DNA of 64,000 bases. Source: Acidobacteriaceae bacterium dw_441. Lineage in GTDB: Bacteria > Acidobacteriota > Terriglobia > Terriglobales > Acidobacteriaceae. Positions 8,046 through 16,658 of the stretch are shown here, in pieces (position 1 is the stretch's first letter; the number at the start of each line of letters is the position of its first letter). Both the position numbers and the translations under genes were made by a program. The notes under the pieces are model-generated. The model was not told the DNA's origin. It was given only the letters and a program-made list of their open reading frames with translations, and searched no databases. The DNA lies in the NCBI GenBank assembly GCA_018449715.1, contig JAAVVA010000007.1, forward strand, positions 62,001 to 126,000, given 5' to 3'.

Positions 8046-9404
8046 TCAAGCGACGATCTTCTCGATGAGAAGATCGTCGGCAATCGAAAGAGCGTTGTCG
8101 AGCGCGGTAACGGCCTTGTCGATGTCCTCCTTTTCGACGATGAGTGGCGGGGCTAGGACGAAGTGGTTCATCCACGCCATCACGACGACGCCCTCCTGCA
8201 GCATCTTCGCAGCGATCTGCTCTACGACGATGGGCTTGCTGTCCATCTTCTCCTGCCAGGTGTTGAAGGGCGTCTTCAGAACCTGGTCTTTCACCAACTC
8301 TACCGCCCAGAAGAGGCCGATGCCGCGGACATCGCCGATGGAAGGATGCTTCGGCTTGAGGGCGCGAAGCTTCTCGCCGAGATAGGCTCCGATCTCGTTC
8401 GCGCGATCAACAAGGTTGAGGCGTCGCATCTCTTTGATGGTGGCGACGGCGGGGCCGAGCGTGATGGGGTGCGCCTCGTAGGTGTGGCCAAGGGCGAAGA
8501 GGTTGTCCTCGAAAAAGTCAGCGACCTTCTGCGTGGTGGCGCAGAGCCCAAGCGGAACATATGCCGCGGTAATGCCCTTGGCCGTCGTGAGAATGTCGGG
8601 CTTGAGGTCCCAGTTGTCGATGGCGAACCACTTGCCGGTGCGTCCCCAGCCACTCATCACCTCGTCGGCGATCAGCAGGACACCGTGCTTGTCGCAGACC
8701 TCGCGCAGCTTCTTGAAGTAGCCCTTGGGAGGAATCAGCACGCCATTGGTTCCAACGACAGATTCGACGAGAACAGCGGCAACATCGCTCTCGTTCGTGA
8801 GCATGTAGTCGAGATAATCGACACAGGCGATTCCACACTCAGGGTACGAGTGTTTGAGCGGGCACTTGTAGCAGTTGACCTCGGGCGAAAAGATAAATCC
8901 CTGCCCCTTGCCACGAGGCTCCATCGGCCAGCGGCGAGCATCGCCGGTTGCCGCGATCGACATGCCAGTCGAGCCATGATAGCTGCGATAGCGCGAGATG
9001 ATCTTGGTCTTGCCGGTGTACAGGCGAGCAATCTTGAAAGCGGCCTCGTTGGCGTCGGTGCCCGAGGTGGTGAAGAAAAATTTTGTAAGCCCCTCAGGAA
9101 GGACTTCGAGCAGAAGCTTCGTCAGCTCGGCACGCGCGGTGGTGGTGTAGGACGGCGCGACGTAGGCAAGCGTCTCGGCCTGCTTCTTGATAGAAGCGAT
9201 GACGGCCTGGTTGTTATGGCCAAGATTGGAGCAGACGAGCTGTGAGGAAAAATCGAGGAACCGCTTGCCGTTGCCGTCGGTAAAGTAGCAGCCATCGGCG
9301 GAGACAATATGAGGAGGGTTCCACAACTTCTGTTTACGCCATGTACCGTAGTTATAGTCCTTGGTAATCTGAACGACTTCCTGCGTGCTGAGCTGTTCTG
9401 ACAT
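8046..9404 (-). CDS. Class III (omega) aminotransferase
   Basis: PLP enzyme of 452 aa with the class III fold. It has FTTSGTDANE (residues 111-120, phosphate binding), the cofactor-ring Asp247 in IADEVMSG, and Schiff-base Lys276 in TTAKGIT. A four-cysteine loop (C178, C181, C190, C194) matches the insertion I know from taurine/beta-alanine:pyruvate transaminase relatives. The likely reaction moves an amino group from a beta- or omega-amino acid or amine to pyruvate or 2-oxoglutarate, giving a semialdehyde. It lies 57 nt downstream of the GntR regulator in the same direction. MmsA, about 2 kb away on the other strand, could take malonate semialdehyde onward. The exact donor cannot be fixed from sequence. 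Confidence 0.85.
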   Translation of the reverse strand: MSEQLSTQEVVQITKDYNYGTWRKQKLWNPPHIVSADGCYFTDGNGKRFLDFSSQLVCSNLGHNNQAVIASIKKQAETLAYVAPSYTTTARAELTKLLLEVLPEGLTKFFFTTSGTDANEAAFKIARLYTGKTKIISRYRSYHGSTGMSIAATGDARRWPMEPRGKGQGFIFSPEVNCYKCPLKHSYPECGIACVDYLDYMLTNESDVAAVLVESVVGTNGVLIPPKGYFKKLREVCDKHGVLLIADEVMSGWGRTGKWFAIDNWDLKPDILTTAKGITAAYVPLGLCATTQKVADFFEDNLFALGHTYEAHPITLGPAVATIKEMRRLNLVDRANEIGAYLGEKLRALKPKHPSIGDVRGIGLFWAVELVKDQVLKTPFNTWQEKMDSKPIVVEQIAAKMLQEGVVVMAWMNHFVLAPPLIVEKEDIDKAVTALDNALSIADDLLIEKIVA

Positions 9405-9461
9405 TGAGGGGCTCCAGGCTGCTGAGTTAAGAATGCAAGGTTGTTGTCGATTGAGTGCGAA

Positions 9462-10190
9462 TCAGGGAAGGCGAGTTCGGGAACGCGTGTTGGGAATGGT
9501 CCCATCGAGCGTGCTGTTGGCGTCGAAGACGGCCTCGCCAAAACGAATAGCACTCATCAGCAGGCTGGCGCTGCGCTCCATGGCCATGCGGATGTGCTCG
9601 GTGGCACAACATCGTGCTTCGGTGGCGTTGCGGGAGCTGATGGCCTCGACCAGACGGATGTGCTCGGCGACGAGCGCAGGGCCGTAGGAGTCAAAGGGGA
9701 GGCCAAGATAAAAGAAGCGCATGAGGCGGATGTGGATGTTGCCGACCACGTCGAAGAGGCGCTTGTTGCGCGTGGACTGCGCGATGAGGGCGTGGAGCTG
9801 GTAGTTGGTCTGGATGAACTCGCGGTAGCTGGTGCGGTCGCCCACGCGATACTCGTAGGTGGCAAGCGTGCGCATCTCCTCAAGTTCTTCGGGGGTGGCG
9901 CGCTCGGCGGCGAAGGCGGCAGCCTCGGGCTCGAAGATAAGTTGCATCTCTTCAAGATCGTGGAACTCTGCCACAGACAGAGGAGCGATCATATAACCAC
10001 GGAAGGGCATGATGCGGATGAGGCCTTCGTGCTCCAGGCGGCGGCAGGCTTCGCGCACTGGGGTGCGGCTGGCGTTGTAAAGACGGCCAAGCTCGGCCTC
10101 GGAGAAGGCGCGACCGGGAGTCAGCTCACATTCAACAATGTCCTGGCGGACCTTGCGGTAAAGAGGTTCGACAACACTTTCAATTGCCAT
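9462..10190 (-). CDS. GntR-family transcriptional regulator (FadR/FCD type)
   Basis: The protein has 242 aa from ATG 10190 (GGAG 5 nt upstream). A 49-codon upstream extension is not coding-like and would cover the promoter. Residues about 5-70 form the winged helix (LYRKVRQDIVE, LGRLYNASRTPVREACRRLE, LIRIMPFRGYMI). The remainder is the helical FCD ligand-binding domain, which usually binds small carboxylates, often through a metal. It is divergent from the TonB receptor operon and upstream of the aminotransferase. On the minus strand a TATACT -10-like hexamer lies inside the shared GTATAC element, so autoregulation is likely. It is the best candidate regulator for both GTATAC promoters. Confidence 0.88.
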   Translation of the reverse strand: MAIESVVEPLYRKVRQDIVECELTPGRAFSEAELGRLYNASRTPVREACRRLEHEGLIRIMPFRGYMIAPLSVAEFHDLEEMQLIFEPEAAAFAAERATPEELEEMRTLATYEYRVGDRTSYREFIQTNYQLHALIAQSTRNKRLFDVVGNIHIRLMRFFYLGLPFDSYGPALVAEHIRLVEAISSRNATEARCCATEHIRMAMERSASLLMSAIRFGEAVFDANSTLDGTIPNTRSRTRLP

Positions 10191-10281
10191 TGATGCTCCA
10201 CAAAGAAGTTGCGGTGAAGATGCGGAAACTGGTTGCAGTAAGAATATTCGGAGCGATAGCAGATACGGTATCGAATTTTTC

Positions 10282-10329
10282 ACAAACAGTATACAGATCG
10301 TTGACAACCTGCAACGAGCAGTATATTGT
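10282..10329 (+). promoter_or_regulatory. Promoter with GTATAC operator-like element
   Basis: TTGACA (10301-10306), 17-nt spacer and TATTGT (10324-10329) form a good sigma-70 promoter for the TonB receptor operon. GTATAC (10289-10294) lies at the same distance from -35 as in the 3067-3114 promoter; 19 of 25 bases are identical across the element. On the opposite strand the element overlaps a TATACT hexamer facing the GntR gene. Confidence 0.6.
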
Positions 10330-10427
10330 CGCTCCAACCCCGTCGTTACGCAGTATGCCGTTCTCGCACCAGCACTGGTGCGTAAGCTACACCCTCTTTG
10401 TATCCGTATTCGAACTGGAGGCTGTTT

Positions 10428-13400
10428 ATGCGTGAGGCATCACCTTTTCTGACCCTGAAAACATCTCTTGCGGCCACCGGTCGCCTTCTTCCCGCTCTGT
10501 TGTTCTTGTCGATTCTCTTCTGTGGCGAGCGTGCCTTCGCCCAGGCGACCGGCCAGGTCCTCGGCGTTGTGGCCGACCCTTCCGGACAGGTCGTAGCCGG
10601 AGCCAGGATTGAGCTGACCAACATCGCAACCTCGCAATCGCGTGCGACGAAGTCCGGGCAGGACGGAGCGTATGCGTTCCCTCTGGTCAATCCGGGAACC
10701 TACCAGGTAAAGGCCACCTCCACCGGCTTCAAGACGCTGATCGTGGACAAGGTAGAGGTGTTGGTAAATGGAACCTCGCGAGTGGACGTCCACCTCACCA
10801 TCGGCGGCGTGATCGAAGAGGTGACGGTAACCGGAGCAGCGCCGCTGGTCGAAACCGGCAACGCAACACTCGGCACAGTGGTCGATCATGACGCCATCGT
10901 GGACCTTCCCCTGAACGGCCGCAGCTTCGCGCAGTTGGGCACGCTGATTCCTGGTGTGATCGCGGCCCCTGCCGCACTGGGTGGAGCGAACGGCAATGCT
11001 TCACCGGGAGGCTTCGGTAACACGACCGGAAGCTTCAACGTGAACGGCATGAGGAACCAGTCGAACAGCTTTCTTCTGGACGGTGCTCCGAACAACGACT
11101 CGTTCAACAGCGGATTCGTGATGCGCCCTCCCCCGGACGCGATCGAGGAGTTCAAGATTATGACGCACTCCTACGACGCGCAGTATGGAAGGAGTGCGGG
11201 AGCCATCGTCAATGTTGTAACCCGCTCGGGAACAAATAACTGGCACGGAAGTGTGTGGGAGTTCAACCGCGAGGCGGCTCTCGCGGCGAAGAACTACTTC
11301 TCCAAGACAAACCCGAACTACCAGCAGAACCAGTTCGGAGGAGCAGCCGGTGGAAAGATCATCCGCGACCGCCTGTTCGTCTTCGGCTTCTACGAAGGCT
11401 TCCGCCTGAAGGATGCGACCAGCAACGTGCTGAACCAGCCGGTGCTGAGCCAGGCGATGCGCGGTGGAGACTTCTCGGCCCTCGGCACGAAGATCATCGA
11501 TCCGCAGAGCGGTCAGCAGTTTTCCTACCAGGGCCGCGCAAACGTGATCGATCCGGCGAGAATCAGCTCGGTAAGCCAGTACCTGCTCTCAAACTACATC
11601 CCGCTGCCCAACGCACCGAACAACTTCTACACCGCGTCGCCGCCGAATATCGACAACAGAAACATGGCGGGGCTTCGCGCCGACCTGAAGCTGGGTGGGC
11701 ATTCTCTGCTTGCCCGCTACATGTACAACCACACCAATCTCTATGGACCGATTACTCCGTCGAACTTCGCTCCCGTCGGCAATCGCCAGATTATGACCAT
11801 GCAGGACACGATGATCTCGGACACATGGGTCGTAAATCCGAACATGATCAATGTTGCTCGCTACGCACGGCAATGGATTACCGGCAAGCCGAATGCAACC
11901 AGCGGCATCGACCTTTCGGCCGCGGGGTACGGCTTCAACGCGACGAACCCACAGGCCGCGGGTCTTCCGAACGTAACCATCACCAGCTACTTCACCACAG
12001 GCGATGCGCAGCAGCCGTTTGCCTATCGCTCGAACACGGTGGATACGATCTCTGACGACTTCACGTGGACCAGGGGCAAGCACACCTTCCAGTTCGGAGG
12101 CGAGGTACGCCGCGACGGAATCGGGCTGCTGTACATCAACCGTCCGAACGGAGCCTTTACCTTCAACGCGAATTTCACAGGCTATGCGCTTGCGGACTTC
12201 CTTCTGGGATATCCCTACATGTTCCAGCAGGGTTCCGGCGATCCCTCGATGAGCGGAAAGTCGTGGACCTACTCTGGTTATGCGCAGGACCAGTTCCGCA
12301 TCAACCCACACTTCACCGCGGTTATTGGCGTAAGGTACGAGGTCAACCAGCCTTATACCGAAGCCAAGGGACACCTCGCGGCTCTGCACCCCGGCCAGCA
12401 GTCGACAGTACAGCCCAATGCTCCAGTGGGCCTGGTCTACCCCGGGGACGCAAATACTCCAGGCGCAACCTACTACGCCGATACGAACAACGTCTCCCCC
12501 CGGCTTGCTTTGATCTACGATCCTGAAGGCGACGGCAAGACGGTATTCCGTGCCGCCTACGGCATCTACTTCGACACCGTGCCGGGACAGGGTGACTTCT
12601 TCCAGAACGGAACGCTCGCACCTCCCTTTCAGCCGCTGCAGGAGATCGATTTCTACCAGCGCGCTGGAGCGACGGCCACCCCGAACTGGTTCTCCAATCC
12701 TTATGCGGGGGTCTCCGCAGGCGCGGTTGGATTTCCTCCCGGCCTGACCTTCATCGGCTGGAGCCTTCCGCACTCGTATAAGGCCGCGAACATTCAGCAC
12801 TACAACCTCGGAATCGAGCACCAATTCACGCAGCACATCGGGTTTGAGTTGGGGTATGTGGGAACGCGAGCCAAGCAGCTTCCGATCTTCATCGAGGTGA
12901 ATCCGACCAACGTGGTGCCTGCTGCGGCCAGTTCAGCGAATGCATACGCCGCAGGCAGCCGCGCAGTGTTTCCTGCCTTCGCCCTGACGCGTCCAACCTT
13001 CTCGGCAGCGGGCAGCTGGTATGACTCGCTGCAGGCGCAGGCCACACTGAGAGACTGGCATCACGCGACGATGACGGCAGCGTATACCTGGAGCCGTGCC
13101 ATCGATGATGTTTCCGGTCTGAACATCGGCAACGATTCGCGACCGATCCTTCCGGTCACAATCGGCGACGATGCGTCCATCGACGCGGCAATGGCGCGGG
13201 AACGCGGCAACTCGCTCTTCGACACGCGCAACCGATTTGTTCTGAGCTTTGCGTATGAACTCCCTCGTCTGATGGGTAAGCCCGCCGCCGAAAGACTACT
13301 GATCGGGGGATGGCAGCTCAACGGCATCTTCCAGGTGCAGTCGGGCAATCCGTTCACGGTAGTGAACTCGGCGACGACGGCGCAGTCGCTGACCTTCCGT

Positions 13401-13769
13401 CCGAACATGACCTGCAACCCGAACAACCTGCAGAACAGGAGTGCCGGGAGCAGTTCCCTGTTCATCAACACCTCCTGCTTCTCGCTGCCGATGATCGGGG
13501 CGAAGGTCGATAACAGCAGGTCAGGCAACGAGCCGCGCGGCGTGGTTCTCGGACCAGGCTTCAACACGACGGATATGTCGCTGTTCAAGATCTTCCGGGT
13601 CACGGAGACACAGCATGCGGACTTCCGGTTCGAGGTCTTCAACCTCTTCAACGAAGCCCACTTCGCGCAACCGGGCCTGACCTATGGCACTGCAACCTTC
13701 GGGCGCATCACCTCAACGGTCGGTAACGACTCGAGAGTCATACAGATGGCCTTCAAATATAGCTTCTAA
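10428..13769 (+). CDS. Oar-like TonB-dependent outer-membrane receptor
   Basis: The protein has 1113 aa starting at ATG 10428 (GGAGG 6 nt upstream). The signal peptide ends near ERAFAQ (residue 39). Residues about 40-125 are a carboxypeptidase-regulatory (Cna-B-like) beta-sandwich (VLGVVADPSGQVVAGARIEL). A plug-like region follows (VTGAAPLVETGNATLGTVVD, DLPLNGRSFAQL), then a large beta-barrel ending in the aromatic sequence AFKYSF expected for outer-membrane insertion. The family imports bulky substrates in Acidobacteria and Bacteroidetes relatives. It heads an operon with a deacylase, a Na+ symporter, a P1 peptidase and an amine oxidase, so it likely imports their substrate. The upstream GTATAC element suggests GntR control. 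Confidence 0.88.
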   Translation: MREASPFLTLKTSLAATGRLLPALLFLSILFCGERAFAQATGQVLGVVADPSGQVVAGARIELTNIATSQSRATKSGQDGAYAFPLVNPGTYQVKATSTGFKTLIVDKVEVLVNGTSRVDVHLTIGGVIEEVTVTGAAPLVETGNATLGTVVDHDAIVDLPLNGRSFAQLGTLIPGVIAAPAALGGANGNASPGGFGNTTGSFNVNGMRNQSNSFLLDGAPNNDSFNSGFVMRPPPDAIEEFKIMTHSYDAQYGRSAGAIVNVVTRSGTNNWHGSVWEFNREAALAAKNYFSKTNPNYQQNQFGGAAGGKIIRDRLFVFGFYEGFRLKDATSNVLNQPVLSQAMRGGDFSALGTKIIDPQSGQQFSYQGRANVIDPARISSVSQYLLSNYIPLPNAPNNFYTASPPNIDNRNMAGLRADLKLGGHSLLARYMYNHTNLYGPITPSNFAPVGNRQIMTMQDTMISDTWVVNPNMINVARYARQWITGKPNATSGIDLSAAGYGFNATNPQAAGLPNVTITSYFTTGDAQQPFAYRSNTVDTISDDFTWTRGKHTFQFGGEVRRDGIGLLYINRPNGAFTFNANFTGYALADFLLGYPYMFQQGSGDPSMSGKSWTYSGYAQDQFRINPHFTAVIGVRYEVNQPYTEAKGHLAALHPGQQSTVQPNAPVGLVYPGDANTPGATYYADTNNVSPRLALIYDPEGDGKTVFRAAYGIYFDTVPGQGDFFQNGTLAPPFQPLQEIDFYQRAGATATPNWFSNPYAGVSAGAVGFPPGLTFIGWSLPHSYKAANIQHYNLGIEHQFTQHIGFELGYVGTRAKQLPIFIEVNPTNVVPAAASSANAYAAGSRAVFPAFALTRPTFSAAGSWYDSLQAQATLRDWHHATMTAAYTWSRAIDDVSGLNIGNDSRPILPVTIGDDASIDAAMARERGNSLFDTRNRFVLSFAYELPRLMGKPAAERLLIGGWQLNGIFQVQSGNPFTVVNSATTAQSLTFRPNMTCNPNNLQNRSAGSSSLFINTSCFSLPMIGAKVDNSRSGNEPRGVVLGPGFNTTDMSLFKIFRVTETQHADFRFEVFNLFNEAHFAQPGLTYGTATFGRITSTVGNDSRVIQMAFKYSF

Positions 13770-13828
13770 CACTGCATGTCCGGGATTCGCACGACTTTCT
13801 CGGGTGATCTAATAAACGATGATGACTC

Positions 13829-13842
13829 CGGGCTTCGGCCCG
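13829..13842 (+). other. UUCG-capped hairpin in the operon spacer
   Basis: CGGGC and GCCCG close a TTCG tetraloop, a very stable RNA hairpin, in the 100-nt gap between the receptor gene and the deacylase gene. No T-run follows. It could protect or process the receptor mRNA and lower expression of the downstream genes relative to it. Confidence 0.45.
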
Positions 13843-13869
13843 TAGCGTCTTTCCTCCCCGAGGTATCAG

Positions 13870-15159
13870 ATGGCTGCATCGGAAGTATCGGCAAAGACAC
13901 ACGACGCGATATGTAGAGGCGTGGACCAGATCCAGGACGAGATGATTTCGTTCCTTCAGGAACTGGTTCGCGTGCCAACCGTCAATCCTCCAGGAGAGGT
14001 GTATCGAGAAGGAGCCGAGCTGATCGGCAGGCAACTTAAAGAGTTTGGCTACGAGACGAGTTACATCACCGCCGAAGGTCTCAAAGAACATACCCCCGCG
14101 CATCCACGCGTGAACGTGTTCGGACAGATGAAAGGAATCACCGACAGGCCGTCGCTGCACTTCAACGGACACTTCGATGTGGTGCCGGTTGGCGATGGAT
14201 GGACGCGCGATCCCTTCGCCGCGACGATTGAAGACGGCAGGATGTATGGCCGGGGAGTCTCGGACCAGAAGGCGGGAATCGCCGCATCGATCTTCGCGAT
14301 TGAAGCCATACGACGCGCAGGGCTGAAGCTGCGGGGCACGGTCGAGCAGAGCGGAAGCGTCGACGAAGAGAGCGGAGGATTTGCTGGAGTGGCATATCTC
14401 GCGCAGCAGGGATGGCTCGGCAAAGACAAGAACGATTACGTCATCATCACCGAACCAACGGATACGAACCGCATCTATCTTGGCCATCGCGGCGTGTACT
14501 GGTTCAAGGTGACGACGCATGGACGCATCGCGCATGGCAGTATGCCGTATCTCGGCGTGAGCGCGATCGACCATCTCGCCGACTTTCTGCATGGCGTGAC
14601 GCATGAGCTGAAGCCGCGGCTGGCGACGCGGAAGACGGAGATTCCGGTGGAGCCTCCGAAGTCGCGCTATGCAAGCATCAACGTGAACGCGGTCTTCGGA
14701 GGACAGCCGGAGAAAGGGACACAAACTCCGTGCGTAGCCGATCGTTCGGGAGCGATCTTCGACCGCAGGTTTCTTACAGAGGAACCGTTCGAGCAGGTGC
14801 GCGGTGAGATCGCCGAGATGCTGGAGCAGTACAAGGCAGAAGATCCCGAGTTTCAGTACACGCTGGAAGACCTGATGGTGGTGCATCCCGTGCAGACCGA
14901 TAAGAACTGCGACCTGGTACAGACACTGGCTGAGTCCATCCAGCAGATGACAAAGACTGAGGCGGTCTACGCAGCGAGCCCTGGGACCTACGACCAGAAG
15001 CACGTGGTAAGGATTGCAAATGTAGCGCAGTGCGTCGCCTATGGTCCGGGTCTTCTGGCGCAGGCGCATCTTCCGGACGAGTACTGCGTGATCGAAGATA
15101 TTGTTACGTCGGCGAAGGTCATGGCGCTGACCGCGGTACAGCTGTTAGGACTCGAATAA
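13870..15159 (+). CDS. M20-family deacylase (ArgE/DapE-like)
   Basis: Zinc hydrolase of 429 aa. Metal ligands are visible as His101 and Asp103 (FNGHFDVVPVGDGW), Asp132 (GRGVSDQKAG) and the Glu166-Glu167 pair (SVDEESGG). A dimerisation domain follows the HGRIAHGS segment. Family members hydrolyse N-acyl or peptide bonds of amino acids, such as acetylornithine or succinyl-diaminopimelate. There is no signal peptide, so it is cytoplasmic. The start ATG has GAGG 7 nt upstream. It is the second gene of the catabolic operon, 16 nt before the symporter gene; the pairing suggests that an N-acylated or amide substrate is imported and then cleaved. It is unlikely to be a biosynthetic ArgE or DapE, because of this context. 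Confidence 0.85.
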   Translation: MAASEVSAKTHDAICRGVDQIQDEMISFLQELVRVPTVNPPGEVYREGAELIGRQLKEFGYETSYITAEGLKEHTPAHPRVNVFGQMKGITDRPSLHFNGHFDVVPVGDGWTRDPFAATIEDGRMYGRGVSDQKAGIAASIFAIEAIRRAGLKLRGTVEQSGSVDEESGGFAGVAYLAQQGWLGKDKNDYVIITEPTDTNRIYLGHRGVYWFKVTTHGRIAHGSMPYLGVSAIDHLADFLHGVTHELKPRLATRKTEIPVEPPKSRYASINVNAVFGGQPEKGTQTPCVADRSGAIFDRRFLTEEPFEQVRGEIAEMLEQYKAEDPEFQYTLEDLMVVHPVQTDKNCDLVQTLAESIQQMTKTEAVYAASPGTYDQKHVVRIANVAQCVAYGPGLLAQAHLPDEYCVIEDIVTSAKVMALTAVQLLGLE

Positions 15160-15175
15160 CAAGGACGGATTGAAG

Positions 15176-16624
15176 ATGAATATCTATCTCATTGCACTGT
15201 TGCTTTACTCCATCTTTCTGATGGCGCTCGGCATTGTGATGAGTCGCAAGGTGAAGAACTCGTCGGACTTTCTGGTTGCGGGACGAAGCCTTGGAACAGG
15301 GAGGCTGTTCGCGACGTTTCTTGCGGCCAACATCGGCGCGGGCTCGACCGTGGGAGCAACAGGCATCGGGTATCGGATGGGGATGTCGGCGTGGTGGTGG
15401 GTCGGGTCGGCTTGCATCGGCACGTTCCTGCTGTCACAGTTCTTCGGTCCAAAGCTGTGGACCATTGCAAAAGAACATGGGCTGGCCACCCTGCAGGACT
15501 TCCTCGAGTTTCGCTACAACAAGGCGGTCAAGGCGATCATCGCGGTGCTGTTCTGCTTTGGGGCGCTTGCGATTCTTGCAGGGCAGTTGATCGCCATCTC
15601 GTGGATTCTGAATACAGTCGCGGCGATTCCCAAGTGGGAGGGTTGCCTGATCGGCGGCGTGGTCGCCATCGTGTACTGCACCGCGGGCGGAATGATGTCC
15701 TCGTCGTTTGTGAATATGTTCGAGCTTGCCGTAACGATGTCGGGCTTGCTGCTGGCCGTGCCATTTGCGTTGCACTCCGTGGGCGGCTGGGGACACATGC
15801 ACGATCTTGTGCTGGCGAACACGGGAAGCGCAGAGAAGACCGCCGCTCTCTTCAGCATGACTGGAGCCGGAAGCAAACAGCTTCTGGCGTGGATCGCGAT
15901 TCTTGTGCCTTCGTTCATCGTCTCCCCAGGACTGGTGCAAAAGGTCTACGGAGCTCGCGACATCAAAGCCGTGCGGCAGGGAGTGGCATTGAACTCTCTG
16001 GGGCAAGCGATCTTCGCCTTTGTGCCCGCGGTGCTTGGCCTCTGCGCCTTTGCCACCATGCCGCACCTCGCCAACCCGGAACTTGCGCTTCCCTCAGCGA
16101 TGAAAGCTCTGCTGCCTCCGTGGCTTGGCGTGTGGACACTGGCCTCGATCTTCTCTGCCGAACTGAGCGCGACCGACGCAATCCTGTTCATGCTTTCGAC
16201 CTCGCTCGCGGTCGATCTGTACAAGACCTTCCTGAACCCCGGAGTCCCGCAGCAAAAACTTCTATGGGTCAGCCGTCTCGCCTCAGTTGGAGCAGGTATC
16301 GCGGGAATCCTGTTAGCGACGGTTCTTCCGTCCATCATTCAGGCGGTCTCGATCTTCTATGGACTGATCGCAGTCGTGCTGTTTGTTCCCGTAGTTGCGG
16401 GGCTTTATTCGAGACGTGTTCTTGCAACTGCAGCAATCACCAGCATCTTCGCCGCGCTGGCTGCAACGCTGCTGACGATACGCCTGACGCATGGTACGGG
16501 CGTCGGAGTGTTATCTCCGCAGGCGATTGGAATTCTAACCGCCGCAGTGGTGATGATCGGGTTTCGTATCCTCAGCCCTTCCGCTGTAGCGGAAACAGTG
16601 TCGAAAAAAGAAGCTGTGTCGTAG
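15176..16624 (+). CDS. Sodium:solute symporter (SSS family)
   Basis: Inner-membrane transporter of 482 aa with about 13 hydrophobic helices. Helix 2 carries NIGAGSTVGATGIGYRMG, the characteristic SSS sodium-binding neighbourhood, preceded by DFLVAGRSLGTG. Members import sugars, amino acids, proline, pantothenate or nucleosides with Na+. I chose ATG 15176 (AAGGA 10 nt upstream); an alternative TTG lies two codons earlier. It sits 16 nt after the deacylase gene and 34 nt before the P1 peptidase gene. It is probably the cytoplasmic-membrane importer for the substrate taken up by the TonB receptor or for a fragment released in the periplasm. Confidence 0.88.
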   Translation: MNIYLIALLLYSIFLMALGIVMSRKVKNSSDFLVAGRSLGTGRLFATFLAANIGAGSTVGATGIGYRMGMSAWWWVGSACIGTFLLSQFFGPKLWTIAKEHGLATLQDFLEFRYNKAVKAIIAVLFCFGALAILAGQLIAISWILNTVAAIPKWEGCLIGGVVAIVYCTAGGMMSSSFVNMFELAVTMSGLLLAVPFALHSVGGWGHMHDLVLANTGSAEKTAALFSMTGAGSKQLLAWIAILVPSFIVSPGLVQKVYGARDIKAVRQGVALNSLGQAIFAFVPAVLGLCAFATMPHLANPELALPSAMKALLPPWLGVWTLASIFSAELSATDAILFMLSTSLAVDLYKTFLNPGVPQQKLLWVSRLASVGAGIAGILLATVLPSIIQAVSIFYGLIAVVLFVPVVAGLYSRRVLATAAITSIFAALAATLLTIRLTHGTGVGVLSPQAIGILTAAVVMIGFRILSPSAVAETVSKKEAVS

Positions 16625-16658
16625 ATGTTCCGGATGATTTTTCTCTTTGAGGTTGGCA

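Noticed and set aside
11589..12836. 415-codon minus-strand frame opposite the first TonB receptor
   Set aside because: No motif and Arg/Val-rich composition; an antisense shadow of the receptor gene.
13084..13089. GTATAC at 13084-13089 (inside the first TonB receptor gene) as a further GntR operator
   Set aside because: It lies within coding sequence and lacks the flanking bases and the -35 box shared by the two promoter copies.
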